Under the pieces are notes generated by a model, which saw only the letters and a list, made by a program, of their open reading frames with translations, searched no databases and was not told the origin of the DNA. A stretch of 64,000 nucleotides of DNA, taken from positions 1 through 64,000 of the forward strand of contig VWZP01007931.1 in assembly GCA_013396995.1 (NCBI GenBank), written 5' to 3'. Positions 58,856 through 64,000 of this stretch are shown here, one piece after another. Source of the stretch: Dicaeum eximium (Eukaryota; Chordata; Aves; Passeriformes; Dicaeidae). Positions within the stretch are counted from its first letter, which is position 1; every line of letters starts with the position of its first letter. The position numbers were made by a program, and so were the translations under genes.

Positions 58856-61800
58856 CCTGGATGCCAGGTGTCCACCTGGGCTGGATGCCTGGTGCCCACC
58901 AAAGCATTTCTCTCCTTCCCCTTCTTCATTTGGACAGGATATACATCAGACACTTTACAAAGACATAGTTACAACCTAGAAAATAATAGAGTGGTCATAT
59001 TCCTACATGCTTTTCTCTGTGACTGTCTGTTCCCAGTTACAACAGCTATGAATACAGGGCAAGAGAGCCACAATCATTTTTACTAAGTAATTTAGGGCTG
59101 TAGATTCTGAATTCTACAAAAATGAATGAGGGGATGGTAGTGGGATGATATATCCTCTGAGGTAATTCATATTAAATTCTGACATATTTCTTCTTTTAAG
59201 CTTGAGGGGCTATTATACCTATTTTGGACAAGCTGAATTTTGCCAGACTGTAGCAAAGTAAAGTATCTAAATACATAGACATCTAAAGCAGCCAGATGGC
59301 AAGATGAAACACATGTCTTGCTAACAAGCAAATAGTAAACAAGCAAATAGAAAATAAGTTAAACTTTTTTAAATTTTTCTTTTCCTTAGAAGTTAATTGT
59401 TTACAAGGCTCTGTTTTTGTTCAAAACTTTGACAGAGAAGTCTGGACCATCATAGTTATTTCTGTATTTTTATTCAACAGGTCTGAATTTTTTTGAATTT
59501 TATTAATCAGGTCTGAACTACAAGACTGTAGTTTTTTTACATGGAACTTATAAAATCATTCCAGTCATGGCCTATTTAACATCTGCAATACAAGAGACAC
59601 ATACCAAGTTTTTCAAATTCTTAAGTATCATACAATAGAGGGAGGTTTATTCTGAAAAGGTGTATTTTTATATTTTATGTAGTTTTATTGTTAACAGTAT
59701 TGAGTTATCACATGTACATATATTCCATTCTAATACAGACACTGTGACCTTATAATTGTCAGTACCTTTAGAAAATGTGCATTGTCCTCATGACTTTTTC
59801 CCAGTAAGTTCACAGCCTGACTTTCAGTAGAGCACTCCTCATCCTCTAAACTCTCCCTCCTATATGCCTTTTGTTTTTTTTTTTTGGTCCCTTTTGTCTG
59901 AGAGTTCATTAAAACATTCTGATGGCTCCTTTGTGCTTACAAAGCAAAAGTAATATCTTTTATACCTACGTCTACCCTTATTTAAAAAAAAAAAAGTTGC
60001 TTCCCATGACATCCTGAGACCAGAGGTTTCATTAAACACATTATTTCTTCCATGGCAATTAAGTCCATTTCACAAACCAAATTTTCATAGTGGACATGCT
60101 CTACACTTTCAACCTAGTTTTCTGTCTCTGTTAATGAGCACGTAATTAATGTAGATTGCCATGCCTTTTTAATCTTTTGCTACATTCACTACTTTTATTT
60201 TATTTACATTTGATTTTAAGCAACTTAGTATCAAAGCATTTTCCTCTAAGAGAATCTCTGAGGAGGCAAATCTGATCTCAGCTGGTGGTTTTAACATTAA
60301 ACTTCAGAAAAAACCTAATTAAACCAAACATGTCTTTCTTTTCATGCATCATATTGTTTGCAGCTGATTTCTGCTCTCCAGAGGATATGCTCTGCTGTCA
60401 TATTCAGGTTAATAACTTCCCTAATATTAACTAAAATCTCCTTGATCTTACATATCTCACAGTAATAAACAAATACTTTTCAGGACAATCCTCAAATGAA
60501 TGCAGTTACATAAGCATTCATGTAATTATTGTAGAATAGTTCAGGTAATTAATTATCAGAAGCCAGATCTCAAGCCTTGTAATTAAATTTTACATTGTTT
60601 CCATGACTATACACTAAAATATTGATATAGAGTGAGCTTTCCCACTCTAGAAGGGCAGATGGGCAAAAATGATACTGCAGAAATGGGGATGTGTCAGCAC
60701 ACAAAGTTGGAAGAGATGGAGAGCACATGGTTCAGGAAATCTTAAATCAGAAAGCGTTCAAACTCATCTAAGTTATGCCAGTTGCTATTCCAGGCTGTGA
60801 ATTGGTCTTTAAAGTGTGCTGATGTTTCTCACCATGCTAATTTAGTAGTTTTTTAAAACTGAAATTTATAGACTGAATACCTTAAACACTTTTTATATGG
60901 TATAATGTGGAAGTGTGATTTTTGTACTAGTAACAACATCATATATTTACACTTCATCCTACCACATTAGTATTCCTACAACTGCTTCTGGGTTTTGTAG
61001 TGTGTTACACAAAGAGTATAGTTGTTTATATTGTCTTCTTCAAAAAGGGGATGAGAAATTCCACAAAAGAACTACAAGTATTTTTTAGTTAAAAAGCATC
61101 CCATGCCAAAAGGTAATTGAGTGATAGGCCTACGAATGCTCCTCTCAATTTGTTCATGTACTCTTTTTCCAATGAAGGACTAAATCAGTTGGTGATTCAT
61201 ATGAAAAAATATATTGTAATAATATATTTAGCAAAAAAAAAAATATTTAGCAAAAAAACACCCTAACAAACCACACCAAAAAAACCCATACCCCAACAGA
61301 GATCTAACTTGTGCTGTCATTACCATGAAAATTACGGGTTCTTTTTTTACATATTTAGCAAAAGACAGTCTATATTTTCTGCAATTTTGTATTATTTAAA
61401 TATGGCTTTCCTATCTTCCTCATGGGCATTTGAGATAACAGATTAGTTCTGTATTCAAATAATCCTGCATCTGCCATTTGTAATGGTATAAGAAAGTGCA
61501 AACAAAATCATCTGACTTTAATGTCAGGTGGCCTAAGTTAGATTGAAATATTAGTGATTTGGTATGAGAGTGTGTCTGCATGCAGATGAAGTTATATATT
61601 CATCCTCTTATCACTTCCTTTGAGCATAAAAGAAGAATTACAATAGCTGTCTGTTTGAAAAAGTGATTTTCAGTATGATACCCCAAAGCCCAAGATGAAG
61701 GGCTCTGTCTGTGAACAGTGTCTCTCTTTTTGAACTTCAAATTACCATTGCAAAAGTCTGTGAAATTATTGTGAAATATTTCAGTGTAAAAGAAATTCCA

Positions 61801-62654
61801 ATTGGAATTGAGGTAAAACTCCATGAAGAAACTTTTCTTAGGGTGATGCCACAGTGTGATCAACAGATAGGACTAGGAGGAGGAAAAGCAAATAAACATA
61901 AGGAAAAGGAGTGAAGCAGTGCACAAACTGTCTGGGAAATTAAATCATAACATCTACTGCAATGGAATACCTTAACAAATATTAATGAAGTTTATTAAAA
62001 CTTTATGAAGGCTTCAAGACATACCATGAAACAATTTTGGAACAATGTTGTCTGAGATAAAGTGATATTTGTGAAGGTTTAGTCCTGCACTTATGGTGCC
62101 CACCAGCAGTATGGTTAAGTCTTTATAATTGTTACATGTTCTCCTAAAACACAGAACAGCTTAAACAAAATACTTCCCACCTACATTCCCAATGTCTGGA
62201 TCCAGAACTTCTGGATATGATTTCGATTAATCATGAAGTGAGCTCTTTTTTTCCTAAAATGAAGAGCGCTTTTCATTTGAAGTGCAAATACCAAATACAG
62301 TGTCTTTCTTCATCTAACTGCATGGCACAGAAAAAGTGAACCTCTTTTAACAGTGAATTTTGAATTTCCACTGTCCATCACACAGCACTTCCTCATGGCT
62401 ATGTTCTTCCATATAACTATTCAATGTTAAGGATAATTAGGATAATTAAGTTCTTTCTTCATTATACTTCTTTCTCTGTTATGCTTTTGGTTTTGTATTC
62501 ATTTTTCCACTAGTGTTTTTTGAGGCACTTTAGGTTCTCTAAAGATGTACATGTTTTAGAGTAGTTTCACTTACACAATTAGATCTAAAAAAGAGTAGCC
62601 CACTGCATAAATGCATTGTACAAGTACTTTTACTCACATGAATCTCAATCCTTA
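58856..62654. other. AT-rich intergenic DNA, about 3.8 kb
   Basis: No gene or recognisable transposon. A-rich runs near 61230-61290. Confidence 0.6.
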
Positions 62655-63379
62655 AAAAAATTGCCACGCTGGATGTAGGGACAGGGCAATGAGAAACTGG
62701 AGAGCAACCCCTGCATAAAGAAACTGAGTGTCCTGGTCAATGGCAAGTTGAATCTGAGTTAGCAGTGCCCTGGTACCCAGGAGGGTCGGCTGTGTCCTGG
62801 AAAGTATCACACACAGCATTGCCAGCTGGGCAAGGAAGTGGATTGTCCTGCTCTGCTCTGCAATGGGGTGGTCTCACCGGTTTTGGGCACCTAAATATAA
62901 GAAAGATATAAAGCTATTAAAGAGTTTCCAAAGACATGCCATGAGGATGGTGAAGGGTCAGATGGGAAGTCATATGAGGAGAAGCTGAAGTCACTTGGCT
63001 GTTCAGCCTGGAGAAGAGGAGACTGAGTGGACACTTCATTGCAGTCTACACGTTCCTCATGAGGGGAAGAGGACATGCACACAAGAATCTCTTCTTTGTA
63101 GTGACCAGTAATAGGACCAGAGGGACTTGCCTGAAATTGTGTCAGGGGAGGTTTAGGTCAGATATTAGAAAAACATCTTTATCCATAGGGTGTTTGGGCA
63201 CTGAAAAACTCTCCCCAGGGCAGTGGTCACAGCACTAGGCCTGATGGAGTTCAAGAATGTTTGCAAAATGTACTCAGGCACATGGTGTGATTCCTCAGGA
63301 TGTCCTGTGTCAGGCCAAGAGATGAATAATGATCATTCTTTTAGCTTTCTTGCAACTCAGGTTATTCTAGGACTCTAAT
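62655..63379 (+). mobile_element. CR1 LINE 3' fragment (sense)
   Basis: CTGAGTGTCCTGGTCAATGG, GTCCTGCTCTGCTCTGCAA, GCTGTTCAGCCTGGAGAAG, GGGGAGGTTTAGGTCAGAT, ATTAGAAAAACATCTTTATC, CAGGTTATTCTAGGACTCTA near the 3' end. Strongly diverged. Confidence 0.87.
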
Positions 63380-63708
63380 ATTGGCAGAGTTGGGGTGTTG
63401 TTGCAGAGCAGCTCATTGCTGTCTTGATCTGCAGGCAGTTCCATGTGTACTTTAGTCATGATTAGTAACCGATAAGGAATACATATTTCTCATAATATTT
63501 TACAGCTTCTCAGACTTAAACTAGACAAAAGAGTGCTAGCTGATTAGAGCAGAGCTATTATCCCATTTTTATTATTCTTTTATTCATGAGCACTAGCTAT
63601 TTTACTTGAAAGCTGATGAAGTTGTGAATGGTGCAAAGTTCAAATGCAGATAATCAACAGAATCATCTTCTTCACCTATCACAAGAGATTATTTAATATG
63701 CTTCAGGG

Positions 63709-63895
63709 AATCATAGAATCATCTAGGTTGGAATATACCCTTATAGTCACAAACCTAACATTATCAATTCCACAACTAAACCATGTCCCTAAGCACACTG
63801 TCTGAGCACCTTCTAAATACTTCCAGGGATGTTGATTCAACTACTTGCCCAGGCAGCATGTTCCAGTGTTTGATAATGGGTGCTTGTTTATTAAG
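63709..63895 (-). mobile_element. CR1 3' end (antisense)
   Basis: GAATCATAGAATCATCTAGG, TTGGAATATACCC, ACTACTTGCCCAGGCAGCAT: the inverted CR1 3' UTR. Truncated near 63895. Confidence 0.85.
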
Positions 63896-64000
63896 AACAG
63901 ACAACTCTAACAACAGTACAAATAAATTAATTGCATTGTTTCAGATTTTTAGAGTGGCATAAAAATATATATTTCAATACAGGTTTTGGAAGTTAATTTT

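Noticed and set aside
1..64000. CRISPR array, operon, or prokaryotic defence system
   Set aside because: No spaced direct repeats with unique spacers, no ribosome-binding-site-led gene series, and abundant avian retroelements make a bacterial or phage origin untenable.
1..64000. Intact endogenous retrovirus with coding genes
   Set aside because: I found LTRs but no gag, protease, RT or envelope reading frames between same-orientation LTR pairs. All copies appear to be solo or nested LTRs.

Overview
This window is non-coding bird DNA, most likely from a passerine. The evidence is a tRNA-Ile-headed SINE with a CR1-like tail (TguSINE1 type), at least a dozen CR1 LINE fragments, and about fourteen ERV long terminal repeats of styles known from songbird genomes. 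The background is AT-rich and unconstrained: stop codons are dense, long open frames are absent outside repeats, and no intact host gene, tRNA, rRNA or CRISPR array is visible. Every sizeable open frame that I checked either lies across a solo LTR or CR1 fragment or has no recognisable similarity.

Layout. 0-13 kb: a GC-rich edge block, the SINE, three LTRs (about 4.0 kb, 6.8 kb, 7.8 kb) and long unique AT-rich stretches. 13-23 kb: a second copy of the 7.8-kb LTR family in the opposite orientation; an LTR with a perfect 6-bp target-site duplication (16.4 kb); a CR1 split by a solo LTR (18.7-19.5 kb); a (TGAA)n / (TATAGA)n / (TTCA)n microsatellite complex with the two outer arrays inverted; more CR1; and a perfect 17-bp hairpin. 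26.7-29.7 kb: the only host-gene-derived segment, a decayed, intron-bearing copy of the 3' part of FBF1 (Fas-binding factor 1, a ciliary transition-fibre protein), carrying in-frame stops and frameshifts. 30-49 kb: CR1 at 29.9 kb, an LTR with a 5-bp duplication at 34.9 kb, a CR1 endonuclease region interrupted by an LTR at 40.3-40.7 kb, a cluster of three antisense LTR pieces at 44.6-45.7 kb, and a CR1 reverse-transcriptase fragment whose FADD motif reads FAED (47.4-48.5 kb). 49-64 kb: an LTR at 49.4 kb, a three-deep nest of LTRs at 50.3-51.6 kb, an LTR at 54.2 kb, and four more CR1 fragments.

No genes cooperate here. The biology is successive retrotransposon insertion, nesting and decay, plus one duplicated gene fragment. 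I did not find a novel functional system. The best leads are the FBF1 fragment, the nested LTR structures with resolvable duplications, and the inverted microsatellite and hairpin structures. TE family assignments rest on recognition of termini and motifs, not on a database search.
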